64,000 bases of DNA from Zhongshania aliphaticivorans (GTDB lineage Bacteria; Pseudomonadota; Gammaproteobacteria; Pseudomonadales; Spongiibacteraceae). A program made the translations under genes and the position numbers. Positions within the stretch are counted from its first letter, which is position 1. Each line of letters opens with the position of its first letter. This document shows positions 42,268 through 50,307 of the stretch, one piece after another. The notes beneath the pieces are model-generated. The model had not been told where the DNA came from. It saw only the letters and a list, made by a program, of their open reading frames with translations, and searched no databases. The DNA is taken from the NCBI RefSeq assembly GCF_902705875.1, contig NZ_CACSIK010000001.1:1295994-1359993 (forward strand), read 5' to 3'.

Positions 42268-43227
42268 TTAAAAGCGCAAGACCATGCCAACCCCTGCCGT
42301 TCGATCTTTTAGCGTGCTAGCTCCACTAGTTTTACGCGTAATTTCTGCACCATAACCATATGCCATTACAGACTTGTTGAGATTGTAGTCGATGCCAATG
42401 GCGACTTGCTTAAATTGCTGATCATTATTATCAAGCTCGATGTCGGCTTGTCCTGTTTGTATTTTTAAGTCGAGCTTTTCTGTCGCGTGATACTCCAAAC
42501 TGAGCAGGCTGGCTACTTCATCGCGATTAGTGCTGTCGGAACCCGTGTTTTCAGCAGTTTGAATTAGAGCGCCAATACCAAAATCGCCAGTCTCAAAATG
42601 AGCTATAGCACGACTAAGGTTTTGCTCGTTTATATCTTCATCGTGGGCGACGGCGAGTATAAATTTGTTGTGTTGGTAGCTTAGTGAAATGGTCGATCCA
42701 TCATTGTTATCTTGATTACTATCTTCGTCGGAAACAACAGCGACACTACCGCTGAAGCGTTCAAACAAACGTGGTGTGTGGTAGCGGAGTGTGTTTTTCA
42801 TTCGATTTTCACCGCTCATATAGTTTTTTACATCACCGACCGCTAGATCATTAAATAAATCTACTTGGCGACGAATTTCCTTGGTCGCGGTGTCAGTGTG
42901 TCCGGCTAATACAGTACCCCATTCTCCTTTTACGCCTATGAATGTATTTCGTTGCTTGAATGTCTCGTCGGTCGTCGCTTCGCCGTCGTCAAAGGCCACT
43001 TCGTATTCGGCTTGATAAAACGCGCTGATACCGCTGTTATCTACAGGTATTTCGCCCCTGATGCCTATACGCGATGAATTACTGTTGAGCTCCCATTGAT
43101 CCGAGTTAGCGCTGATTTCAGTGTGAGTTTTTTGATAAGAGATATTTGCTTGGCCATAGAATTGGGTGTCGGCGTACACAAAAAGGTGGCCAATCATCAT
43201 TGCAGTTAAAAGCAGGACTTTGTTCAT
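42268..43227 (-). CDS. Outer-membrane porin, likely Pho-regulated
   Basis: A 319-residue general porin of the Gram-negative porin (Porin_4) type. A signal peptide (MNKVLLLTAMMIGHLFVYA) is cut before DTQFYGQANISY, the first strand. Motifs SSRIGIRGE, AFYQAEYEV, RNTFIGVKGEWGTVLAGHTD (which includes the loop 3 constriction) and the C-terminal GVGMVLRF with terminal Phe fit a 16-stranded trimeric barrel. A Pho box lies at 43303-43320, oriented toward the gene and ~75 bp upstream, so the porin is probably induced by phosphate starvation like PhoE or OprP. It is a single gene, convergent with SulP. Confidence 0.87.
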   Translation of the reverse strand: MNKVLLLTAMMIGHLFVYADTQFYGQANISYQKTHTEISANSDQWELNSNSSRIGIRGEIPVDNSGISAFYQAEYEVAFDDGEATTDETFKQRNTFIGVKGEWGTVLAGHTDTATKEIRRQVDLFNDLAVGDVKNYMSGENRMKNTLRYHTPRLFERFSGSVAVVSDEDSNQDNNDGSTISLSYQHNKFILAVAHDEDINEQNLSRAIAHFETGDFGIGALIQTAENTGSDSTNRDEVASLLSLEYHATEKLDLKIQTGQADIELDNNDQQFKQVAIGIDYNLNKSVMAYGYGAEITRKTSGASTLKDRTAGVGMVLRF

Positions 43228-43302
43228 AAGGGTTCTGTTCGAGGGCTGATTACATGGGGTGTATTTATTGGAGGCGGTAACCTTTAAATTTCACGCCACT
43301 TT

Positions 43303-43320
43303 ATTACAGTTTTATGACAA
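43303..43320 (-). promoter_or_regulatory. Pho box (PhoB site) of the porin gene
   Basis: The - strand reads TTGTCATAAAACTGTAAT, against the consensus CTGTCATAWAWCTGTMAY: two direct repeats of a CTGTCA-like 7-mer with an A/T 4-mer between. It differs at the first base of repeat 1 only. The AT-rich AAATTTAA some 11 bp beyond could be the -10 region. Confidence 0.78.
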
Positions 43321-43517
43321 TTGCGGCAACTGTATTACGTAATTATTACAGTGGTAGTGAGTTGCGTTTAATACAGAGGGGGGGTAAGGGATGACGGTAA
43401 TAGCATGATGGCAGGTTGGTTTATTTGTGCAGTAGTGTGTGTGGTGGTGTATTACTAATTTAAGGCCAAATAGTGCTTGTAGTAACGTCTTGCAGCTGTT
43501 ATTGGGCTAGATAATTG

Positions 43518-43534
43518 TCCACAGTATCTGTGGA
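43518..43534. other. Palindrome containing head-to-head DnaA-like boxes
   Basis: TCCACAG-TAT-CTGTGGA is a perfect inverted repeat. Its right arm continues as TGTGGATAA (43529-43537), a perfect DnaA box on the - strand; the left gives TTGTCCACA, a one-mismatch box. A second match, TGTGAATAA, is at 43718-43726. Confidence 0.5.
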
Positions 43535-43826
43535 TAACTTGGTGGGTAACTTGTAGGTGATGGCAGGAAAGAGAGAGTTAGTCGGCGGTTTAACAAATTG
43601 TTCAAAAAATAGTCATTTTTAAAAAATATTTATAAATCAATGACTTATGTGTCTATTTGAATTATTGGCGTTAGGTTTGTGGTTTAAAGTGTATGTAATG
43701 GGGTTTTGCCCCTTATCTGTGAATAAGTGTTACGTCAAGACCTAAGTTATGTTACCTGTTACGTATTTCTACTTATTGCTGGGTGTGCTCTAAAATATGT
43801 TCAAAAGAGGGGCGTTAAGCAAAAAG
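43535..43826. other. Rest of the porin/queD intergenic region
   Basis: The whole 599-bp gap has no credible ORF. Besides the Pho box and the DnaA-like boxes it holds a strongly AT-rich stretch at 43590-43660. It could be a DnaA-binding locus, but too few boxes and no GATC cluster argue against a chromosome origin. Confidence 0.35.
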
Positions 43827-44183
43827 CTACTCCCCCCTGTAAATGCATCCGCTGGTGCATGTTTCACGGATTTCGACCTGACTTAGTGCGCTTAAATGTG
43901 GCTTGAGCTGTTCCCAAATCCAAATGGCAATGCTTTCACTGGTTGGGTTGTGTAGGCCGGGAATGTCATTTAAGTAATGATGGTCCAGCTGTTCGTAAAT
44001 TGGAGCGAACACTTGTTTAACTTCTGAAAAGTCCATTATCCAGCCGGTTTGTGGGTCTATGTCTCCCGCAATAAAGATTCTTACCAAGAAGCTGTGCCCA
44101 TGGAGGCGGGCACATTTATGTCCTTCTGGGACGTTGGGGAGGCGGTGCGCTGCTTCAAAGGTAAATTCTTTGTATATTTCCAC
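43827..44183 (-). CDS. queD: 6-carboxy-5,6,7,8-tetrahydropterin synthase
   Basis: A 118-residue enzyme of the PTPS fold, converting 7,8-dihydroneopterin triphosphate to 6-carboxytetrahydropterin in queuosine (deazaguanine) synthesis. Zinc ligands are His13-type in FEAAHRLP and the two His of RLHGHSF; the catalytic Cys is in [16 protein letters not shown] supplies further catalytic residues and [12 protein letters not shown] is a family signature; the C-terminal [12 protein letters not shown] holds the conserved Glu. Length matches QueD. It stands alone; queC/queE are not in the window. No preQ1 riboswitch is seen upstream, though I cannot exclude one. Confidence 0.94.
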   Translation of the reverse strand: MEIYKEFTFEAAHRLPNVPEGHKCARLHGHSFLVRIFIAGDIDPQTGWIMDFSEVKQVFAPIYEQLDHHYLNDIPGLHNPTSESIAIWIWEQLKPHLSALSQVEIRETCTSGCIYRGE

Positions 44184-44396
44184 GAATTGATTCTCGGCTT
44201 TTAATGTAGGCAGTAATTGTCAGGTGGTGTTTTAAAGTTGGCGCCAATGGTAATCAGCAAAAGCGGTACTGTACAGCGTGCTGGGCATGCACTGTTTGGT
44301 GGAGGAGAATCTTGCGCGTAATATTGAGTAAAAAATGAGCAAAATCAGTGTTATAGCTTTTTTTTAAAGAAAATGTAAAAAAACACGGTACAGTGT

Positions 44397-44424
44397 TTGA
44401 CACCGAAAGTGATTACTGTAGAAT
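44397..44424 (+). promoter_or_regulatory. Strong sigma-70 promoter of the tRNA operon
   Basis: TTGACA (44397-44402), a 16-bp spacer, TAGAAT (44419-44424) and a GC-rich discriminator GCGCC. An A/T-tract at 44355-44382 resembles an UP element. Such promoters are typical of stable RNA genes under stringent control. Start near 44431. Confidence 0.88.
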
Positions 44425-44443
44425 GCGCCTCACTCGATTGAGA

Positions 44444-44519
44444 GGGTGATTAGCTCAGCTGGGAGAGCATCTGCCTTACAAGCAGAGGGTCGGCGGTTCG
44501 ATCCCGTCATCACCCACCA
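44444..44519 (+). tRNA. tRNA-Val (anticodon TAC)
   Basis: A 76-nt tRNA with encoded CCA. Acceptor GGGTGAT pairs with ATCACCC; the D arm is GCTC/GAGC; the anticodon stem TCTGC/GCAGA encloses the loop CTTACAA with TAC at 44477-44479; the T arm contains GGTTCGATCC. First gene of a three-tRNA unit. Confidence 0.98.
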
Positions 44520-44537
44520 TAATCGTGTAAAGTATGC

Positions 44538-44614
44538 GGACCGGTAGTTCAGTTGGTTAGAATGCCGGCCTGTCACGCCGGAGGTCGCGGGTTCGAGTCC
44601 CGTCCGGTCCGCCA
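44538..44614 (+). tRNA. tRNA-Asp (anticodon GTC), copy 1
   Basis: A 77-nt tRNA with encoded CCA. Acceptor GGACCGG pairs with CCGGTCC; the anticodon loop CTGTCAC has GTC at 44572-44574; the T arm is GGGTTCGAGTCCC. 18 nt after the tRNA-Val, so transcribed with it. Confidence 0.98.
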
Positions 44615-44690
44615 ACTTTAAATTATTGACCTCCCTGTTTTCCTCATATCTCGTGCGAATATTCAATTCCTACGTTGTGTGCGTATATCT

Positions 44691-44767
44691 GGACCGGTAG
44701 TTCAGTTGGTTAGAATGCCGGCCTGTCACGCCGGAGGTCGCGGGTTCGAGTCCCGTCCGGTCCGCCA
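44691..44767 (+). tRNA. tRNA-Asp (anticodon GTC), copy 2
   Basis: Identical over all 77 nt, including CCA, to the copy at 44538. 76 nt separate the two. No own promoter or clear terminator is seen, so it probably belongs to the same transcript. Confidence 0.98.
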
Positions 44768-44936
44768 ACTTCTCTTCTCTATATGTAACTCACTATTTCT
44801 GTCATTATCTTTTGTTAATGACTATTACTCGCATGCCTGTTCTCTTCTTTCTGTTGATGTGAAGATTTGTAAGGTTGGCGATGGAGTCTTATTTAGCTTG
44901 CTGAGCGTTATGGTAAAACCTTAGTGGAGGTTCATT

Positions 44937-46274
44937 TTGGGCGCGTTAACGGAGGCGGTCATTTTCTTTGATGACGATGTTGTCGTGAAGGAAATGTTTT
45001 TTGCAGAGTTTGAGGCGGTACTTGATGATGTTGTTGGTATTCCGGATTTTGCTAATACCGAGGTTCAAGCTGCGTTTACTCAGATAGATGATGGCTTGCG
45101 TATTACGGGTGTCGTATTTTTTAGTATCGCATTTGATGTCAGGGGGCGAGTAGCAGGGCATTGGAATATTCCGCTTCGTCACCTGTTGGATCATGCTAGC
45201 TACGGTCCTGATTTGGGAGCGGGCTTAATACGTGTTGCGTGCCGAAGCGCGTGTCCAGTTGCTTGGTATCGTCGTCAATTATGGGATCCTGATACCAATG
45301 TAGGTGGGACATTTAGTCAGCTAAGCATGGCGATAGGACGTAATCGTTTAGGTCTTATCGCAGAGCGGAGTGGCGCTCCATCGCTAGCGGCGCCCGTGGC
45401 AGATTTTTTCAAAGAGCATACCGGTGTTCCGCCGCGTAATGAGGCTTCTTTTCGGCAAGATAGTGCAGTGCCAGTATTCCATCGTCGTTACCGGCAGAAA
45501 TTACGCGCGATTCGCCATGCTGAGCAGTTACGGCTTGCTACCCAAGCTGAGGCATTCGACAGTGCGTTGGAGTTGCAGGCCGAAGACTTTACTCGCCAGC
45601 TTAGTGATCGTGAGTTGTTAATAAAAAAGCAGCGAGCTGAGTTGGATGAGCTAAAAGAGCTTGAAGCTCAAACCCAGGCGCGATTAGAACGGCAACAGCG
45701 TTTGATGAATCAAAAAACCGCAGAGCTCGAGCATTTACTAGAGAAAGGTGGGCAGGATTATAATCTTCAGATGACGGAGCTGCGTAAGGAGTACGCTGAG
45801 GAGTTGGAGCGAAGGTTAAAAGAGCAGGCGCTTGTTTTAGACGATGTTCTGCATAAGCGAGAACGTGAATTGTATGACCGAGCAACTGAAATTGTAGAGT
45901 TGCGAGGAGAGCTGAGCGCTCTAAGAGAGCAGAACAGATCATTAATGGTGGATAGCGATGGTAAATTGTTAAACACGATGGTAGAGCAAGGTGTGGTTTT
46001 TGTGGCCTATCATCCCGGCGTTGAGCATTTGGTGATTTCTCAAGAGGAGATGCCGGAATACCTTCGTGATCCAATTGCCTATGTTGCTCTGCGGTGCGAG
46101 GTCTCAGATGAGCATTATCGTGATTGGTTATCCCATTATCGCCTACCCATATGCAGAGCGACTGACGGCGATATGCAATATTGTGGTCAGCCTATAAAGA
46201 AAGTGATGCGACCGATGTTGTTTCGAGTTGGTGAATCGGACCGTTGCTGTGAGCACAGCACGTCAGGATTGTGA
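44937..46274 (+). CDS. Coiled-coil protein, unrecognised
   Basis: A 445-residue protein I do not recognise. Residues 1-~130 form an alpha/beta domain: acidic (FFDDDVVVKEMFFAEFEAVL), then RITGVVFFSIAFDVRGRVAGH and HASYGPDLGAGLIRVACRSAC. Residues ~175-335 are a long coiled-coil rich in Glu, Arg, Gln and Leu. Residues ~345-445 are a compact domain with VVFVAYHPGVEHLVI and four Cys. No signal peptide or helix. The TTG at 44937 is six bases after GTGGAGG, so it is preferred to the ATG at 44994. A 35-nt gap leads to the PLP-enzyme gene. A structural or chromosome/cell-pole role is possible but not shown. Confidence 0.75.
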   Translation: MGALTEAVIFFDDDVVVKEMFFAEFEAVLDDVVGIPDFANTEVQAAFTQIDDGLRITGVVFFSIAFDVRGRVAGHWNIPLRHLLDHASYGPDLGAGLIRVACRSACPVAWYRRQLWDPDTNVGGTFSQLSMAIGRNRLGLIAERSGAPSLAAPVADFFKEHTGVPPRNEASFRQDSAVPVFHRRYRQKLRAIRHAEQLRLATQAEAFDSALELQAEDFTRQLSDRELLIKKQRAELDELKELEAQTQARLERQQRLMNQKTAELEHLLEKGGQDYNLQMTELRKEYAEELERRLKEQALVLDDVLHKRERELYDRATEIVELRGELSALREQNRSLMVDSDGKLLNTMVEQGVVFVAYHPGVEHLVISQEEMPEYLRDPIAYVALRCEVSDEHYRDWLSHYRLPICRATDGDMQYCGQPIKKVMRPMLFRVGESDRCCEHSTSGL

Positions 46275-46309
46275 TGGGTCGTTTGGTCAGATTTGGAGAT
46301 GTATAGCCT

Positions 46310-47188
46310 GTGATACAGCATGTGTTTACTTCGCCTAAGGGTGTGCGAGTAGATATGCTTCGGTTGGATGTGCTTAATAGCCTTGCTCCGGGTAATAAGT
46401 GGTTCAAGTTAATCCCGAATTTCCTTGCCGCAGAGTCTGCTGGGGCTACGCGATTGCTTAGTTTTGGTGGTGCGTTTTCAAATCATTTGCATGCATTGGC
46501 AGCAATGGGAAAGGCTAAGGGGCTTGAAACCATCGCTTGTGTGCGGGCGGATAAAGAATCTGAAATAACACCAACACTATACGATGCCCAGCAGTGGGGG
46601 ATGACGCTCCATTATTTAAGTCGTTCTGATTATCGCCGTCGTCATGATGCTGCCTTTGTTGCTGAGCTATTGGACCATTACCCCAAATCGTATTTAGTAC
46701 CGGAAGGTGGGGGGAATGCCTTGGGGGCCATTGGCTGTCGCGATATTGTCGATCTTATTCCAGGGGCTGCTAGTGAGTACACCGCTGTTGTTTTGGCGTG
46801 TGGTACTGGTACGACCTTGGCTGGAGTTGCGTCAAAGGTTGCCGCAGGTGTCGAGGTTATTGGTGTGCCGGTGTTGAAGGCTGAAAAATTTATGGCCTCC
46901 GATATTTCTAATTTGTTATCTGAGTTAGGTGGTGATCCAGGAAATTGGAGGCTTGATAATCGGTTTCATGGCGGAGCTTATGCGCGCCTACCGTCGTATA
47001 TGGCTGAATATATGCAAATGTTTGAAGGACAGTATGGTGTATTACTCGACCCGGTTTACACGGTTAAAGCGAGCTATGCTGTACATCACATGGTTGAATA
47101 TGATGAATTCCCTGCAATGAGTCGAATATTGATGATACATACCGGTGGTTTGCAGGGGCGGAGAGGCTTTGGTCTAGCATTGAGCTAG
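46310..47188 (+). CDS. PLP-dependent deaminase/desulfhydrase-like enzyme (ACC deaminase family)
   Basis: A 292-residue fold-type II PLP enzyme of the ACC deaminase/D-cysteine desulfhydrase group. The PLP lysine is in GNKWFKLIPNFL and the next conserved block is LSFGGAFSNHLHALAAMGKA; the phosphate loop is LACGTGTTLAGVASK. It is slightly shorter than ACC deaminases (~330). It probably releases ammonia and a keto acid from D-cysteine or similar small amino acids; the substrate is not shown. The start is the GTG at 46310 with GGAG eleven bases upstream. Its stop overlaps that of the DUF1853 gene on the other strand. Confidence 0.85.
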   Translation: MIQHVFTSPKGVRVDMLRLDVLNSLAPGNKWFKLIPNFLAAESAGATRLLSFGGAFSNHLHALAAMGKAKGLETIACVRADKESEITPTLYDAQQWGMTLHYLSRSDYRRRHDAAFVAELLDHYPKSYLVPEGGGNALGAIGCRDIVDLIPGAASEYTAVVLACGTGTTLAGVASKVAAGVEVIGVPVLKAEKFMASDISNLLSELGGDPGNWRLDNRFHGGAYARLPSYMAEYMQMFEGQYGVLLDPVYTVKASYAVHHMVEYDEFPAMSRILMIHTGGLQGRRGFGLALS

Positions 47189-48069
47189 CTCGCCCAATCG
47201 TCAGCAACTAAGAAGCGCCGTTGTTGCTGGGCATCAATTAGCATAATAGGCTTTTGCCTCGCCATCTCTAAATGCGTCTTTGATAATTGTGTGGCCGAAT
47301 TATATTCGGCACCCAGCCAGCTAGGTTTTTCTATATAGCGCCATTTATCTTTTGCTGAACATTGGCTTTGTTCGCTTTCAAATTCACTGATATTCAGCCA
47401 GTCGCCGCGCTGGTGATTGGGGTTTAATGCCGCGTACTCAGCATTATCGCTACGATCGTGAAATAAAGTGCCACTTACCTGTATCTCTTGATCAAAATCT
47501 TCAATACCAAATGTGGAAATAACCTCTTGGCCTGCTTCTGTATAAGCAAGGGGGAGTTGGTGTTGGCTCAGGCGAGCTAACTTGCGGTCTAGTCGGTCTG
47601 CGCGGTTCGGTCCAAACCACTGGTCTAGTCCAGGAGGCGATTGTTTATTGCTAATGCCAAGGAAAAATTTAACGGCAAGTTCCAAATGAATATATCTATT
47701 TGATTGGTGGCAATAATAGATCAGGTCAAATTCTCCCAGAGTAACCTTATTGCTGCGTACTGGTATGTTGTGGGCGATGAGTTCTGTGTCGGGGTCTTCT
47801 TGAAGAAAGAAATGCCATAAGCTTTCAAAGACTAAGCCCAGTCGAGTGCTATGGCAGTGCTCGTTTAAATAGGTTTTGAGCTTAAGATTGTTGTTATCAA
47901 GGGTGTGTAGCCACTGCAAACGATGCTGAGTCAGGGGGAAATGCGGACGTGAAATGGTTTTTGTTGCGGTGGTTATTTCCGTGATCAAGGTTTCACTAAA
48001 GCAGCTCCATGCTAAAGCGCGAACAAGTGGCGATTGAAACTGTGGTGCTGCGGCAGTGCTGATGGCCAT
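47185..48069 (-). CDS. DUF1853 family protein
   Basis: A 294-residue cytoplasmic protein. The block RLGLVFESLWHFFLQEDPDT with GEFDLIYYCHQSNRYIHLEL and AVKFFLG is characteristic of DUF1853. The E-x(n)-D-x(n)-E-A-K pattern (FESLW, GEFDLIY, HLELAVK) resembles the active site of PD-(D/E)XK nucleases, which I infer but cannot test. TACKLED details of function are not known. It is divergent from nadK across a 160-bp gap, and convergent with the PLP enzyme gene. Normal length. Confidence 0.85.
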   Translation of the reverse strand: MAISTAAAPQFQSPLVRALAWSCFSETLITEITTATKTISRPHFPLTQHRLQWLHTLDNNNLKLKTYLNEHCHSTRLGLVFESLWHFFLQEDPDTELIAHNIPVRSNKVTLGEFDLIYYCHQSNRYIHLELAVKFFLGISNKQSPPGLDQWFGPNRADRLDRKLARLSQHQLPLAYTEAGQEVISTFGIEDFDQEIQVSGTLFHDRSDNAEYAALNPNHQRGDWLNISEFESEQSQCSAKDKWRYIEKPSWLGAEYNSATQLSKTHLEMARQKPIMLIDAQQQRRFLVADDWAS

Positions 48070-48228
48070 ACTCCAATGCTAATTTTTTATCGAATGGTGG
48101 TTAATCTTGCCATAAAACTGCGGGATTTTACTTGCGGCTATAGCTTGTTCTGTTCCAAACTCCGCAATTGCACCCAACTCGCCCAGGCTTCTAGTATAAT
48201 TATCGCTTGGTAACCGGCAGTAGGTATT

Positions 48229-49122
48229 ATGGAACAGTTTCGCAATATAGGTGTGATAGGGCGGGAAGGCAACGGTGTTGCTGAAACCCTTGTGCGTCTA
48301 GTTGAATTTTTACAAATGAGAGAGCTCGGCATAGTGCTTGATGAGGCTGTATCTGAGTTGCTCCCAGAACATAATTTAAGGGTGAGCTCCCGTCGTATGA
48401 TTGGTGAAGTCTGCGATCTTATCATTGTCGTAGGTGGTGATGGCAGCTTACTCGGCGCTGCGCGAATGTTGGCTCGTCACAGTGCGCCGGTGTTAGGTGT
48501 CAACCGTGGACGTTTAGGTTTTTTAACGGATATCTCGCCCGATGAGATTGAGGCCCAAGTCGGCTCTGTACTCGATGGCCACTATCGTCTGGAAAAGCGA
48601 TTTTTATTAGATGTTGAGGTAACTAGGGACGGGGAACCAGTAGGTCGAGGTGATGCCCTTAATGACGTGGTGTTAAATTCAGGTACATCTGGCCATATGA
48701 TGCAGTTTGAATTGTTTATCGATGGCGAGTTTGTTTACCGACAACGCTCTGACGGTTTAATTATTGCTACTCCAACAGGGTCGACAGCCTATGCACTGTC
48801 AGCGGGTGGGCCAATCATGCATCCGCGCCTTGATGCGATTGCAATTGTGCCTATGTTTCCCCATACCCTTAGTAGCCGCCCAATCGTTATAGACGGTAAA
48901 AGTGAAATTAAAATGGTGGTAGGGCGAAATAACGTGGTGCGCCCCCCGGTGACCTGTGATGGTCAGGTGAAAATTACTTCCCAGCCGGGTGATGTAATTC
49001 ATGTTCGTAAAAAGCCACATAAATTGCGATTGGTTCACCCCTTAGATCATAGCTTTTATGCAAGCTGTCGAGACAAATTGGGCTGGGGTACTCATATCGG
49101 AAAAGAGGACACTGATGTCTGA
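48229..49122 (+). CDS. nadK: NAD kinase
   Basis: A 297-residue enzyme phosphorylating NAD to NADP. The phosphate-binding GGDGS (residues 69-73, with Asp71) is the family motif (GGDGT in most). VNRGRLGFLTDI follows, then LNDVVLNSG and TPTGSTAYALSAGGPIMHP, all NadK landmarks. The N-terminus FRNIGVIGREGN is typical. Its stop overlaps the rhomboid gene start by eight bases. It sets the NADP pool that the transhydrogenase at 16942-19739 acts on. Confidence 0.96.
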   Translation: MEQFRNIGVIGREGNGVAETLVRLVEFLQMRELGIVLDEAVSELLPEHNLRVSSRRMIGEVCDLIIVVGGDGSLLGAARMLARHSAPVLGVNRGRLGFLTDISPDEIEAQVGSVLDGHYRLEKRFLLDVEVTRDGEPVGRGDALNDVVLNSGTSGHMMQFELFIDGEFVYRQRSDGLIIATPTGSTAYALSAGGPIMHPRLDAIAIVPMFPHTLSSRPIVIDGKSEIKMVVGRNNVVRPPVTCDGQVKITSQPGDVIHVRKKPHKLRLVHPLDHSFYASCRDKLGWGTHIGKEDTDV

Positions 49123-49969
49123 GGTCGTGGGCTTGCGCTTGCCCTTAAATACAGATTTAGCTCAATTTTCTTCGCTTCTTTGGCAGGTTTCTATACCACA
49201 TCGCATTGCAGAAGAGCGCGGAATGCAAGTGGTTTGGTTTGCTTCGGAAAGTCATGCCGGGCAAGCACGGGCCCTTTACGAAGGCTTGCAAACGGGTGAG
49301 GTAGATATCCAGCCAGTAATGCGAGAACAAACTTCTACGCTGGGGTCCAGCGATACTTGGTATCGGCGTTTATCCTCTGTGCCAGTGATAGCTGTTTTAC
49401 TTGTGTTAAGTCTCTTGGGTGCTTTATTGCCCGTGCTTGATCGCAATTTTCAATACTTATCTTATTTGAGTTTTTACCAGCTTTATATTGTTGACGGTAC
49501 ATTGCGTGGTGACTGGCCCGTTGGTCAGTTGTGGCGAGTGATTACACCTGCGTTCCTCCATTTTGGCTTTATGCATATCGTCTTTAATAGTCTTTGGTTG
49601 TGGGAACTGGGTGGGATGATAGAGCGCCGCCAGGGGGCGGTGCGTATTATTGGTATTTTTGTGTTGGTCGCTGCGGGCTCAAATATCGCTCAGGCTATGA
49701 GTAGTGTGTCGCTGTTTGGTGGGATGTCAGGTGTGATATATGGCCTGCTGGGTTATATCGTGGTTTGGAACCGCATGCGGCCGGAGCAGGCTTTTCCGTT
49801 GGTGAAAGGGGTTGCAATAGTGATGCTGGTTTGGCTTCTGTTATGCATAGCCGGTTTTACTGAGTTGTTAGGTGTGGGCGCCGTCGCGAATACTGCCCAC
49901 GTTAGTGGCCTAGTGTTAGGTCTTATTTTGGGGTTTGCCGCAGCATTGCTAGACCGTAAGCCTGGCTGA
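49115..49969 (+). CDS. Rhomboid family intramembrane serine protease (GlpG-like)
   Basis: A 284-residue membrane protease. A ~75-residue cytoplasmic N-terminal domain precedes six or seven helices. HFGFMHIVFN is the HxxxxHxxxN of rhomboids; the nucleophile Ser205 lies in GGMSGVIYG and its partner His262 in AHVSGLVLG. WELGGMIERRQG is the loop 1/helix 2 motif. It cuts transmembrane substrates within the bilayer. The ATG at 49115 follows GAGG by six bases and overlaps the end of nadK, so the two are co-translated. Overall layout is that of GlpG; the substrate is unknown. Confidence 0.92.
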   Translation: MSEVVGLRLPLNTDLAQFSSLLWQVSIPHRIAEERGMQVVWFASESHAGQARALYEGLQTGEVDIQPVMREQTSTLGSSDTWYRRLSSVPVIAVLLVLSLLGALLPVLDRNFQYLSYLSFYQLYIVDGTLRGDWPVGQLWRVITPAFLHFGFMHIVFNSLWLWELGGMIERRQGAVRIIGIFVLVAAGSNIAQAMSSVSLFGGMSGVIYGLLGYIVVWNRMRPEQAFPLVKGVAIVMLVWLLLCIAGFTELLGVGAVANTAHVSGLVLGLILGFAAALLDRKPG

Positions 49970-50030
49970 TGTTTTGGTATATAATTACTGGCCGTATTTT
50001 ACCCTGACGGCCGATGAAAGCGAGAGAGTG

Positions 50031-50303
50031 ATGGATTTTGAACAATTGGTGGACAATATTACGCCGACAATTTACGAAGGTTTAAAGCGCGCGGTAGAAA
50101 TTGGTAAGTGGCCCGATGGCAGGTTGTTAACCGCCGAGCAGCGTGAGCACTGCATGGCCGGTGTTATTGCCTATGATTTAAAGATGAATGACGAGCATGA
50201 GCGCGTTGGTTTTATTGATCGTGGCAGCAAAGCTGAAGGTGAGGTTTGCGGTGACGATCATCACGACAATGATGCAGATCAAGTATTAAAGTGGGCAGAA
50301 TAA
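50031..50303 (+). CDS. DUF1315 (YeaC-like) protein
   Basis: A 90-residue soluble acidic protein. MDFEQLVDNITPTIYEGLKR and VEIGKWPDGRLLTAEQRE are the DUF1315 signature; the C-terminus is rich in Asp and His. Function unknown. The start at 50031 is preferred (MDFEQL) with GAGAG upstream; a longer frame to 49974 is not family-like. The gap of 61 nt after the rhomboid gene and 4 nt before the DUF2797 gene suggests an operon. Confidence 0.85.
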   Translation: MDFEQLVDNITPTIYEGLKRAVEIGKWPDGRLLTAEQREHCMAGVIAYDLKMNDEHERVGFIDRGSKAEGEVCGDDHHDNDADQVLKWAE

Positions 50304-50307
50304 ATAA

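Noticed and set aside
43228..43826. Considered as chromosome replication origin because of DnaA boxes and AT-rich DNA.
   Set aside because: Only two good boxes, no GATC cluster, and none of the usual origin neighbours (dnaA, mnmG, rpmH).
44430..44666. 78-codon frame on the - strand across tRNA-Val and tRNA-Asp (contains TGLEPATSGV and MTGSNRRPS).
   Set aside because: It is antisense to two tRNA genes; such peptides are a common artefact of tRNA clusters.
44679..44924. 81-codon + strand frame over the second tRNA-Asp.
   Set aside because: It reads through the tRNA; the peptide (MPACHAGGRGFESRPV) is the well-known false translation of tRNA-Asp.
45601..46074. 157-codon - strand frame antisense to the coiled-coil gene.
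   Set aside because: Opposite the strongly coding + strand frame with repetitive codons; no ribosome site, no family resemblance.
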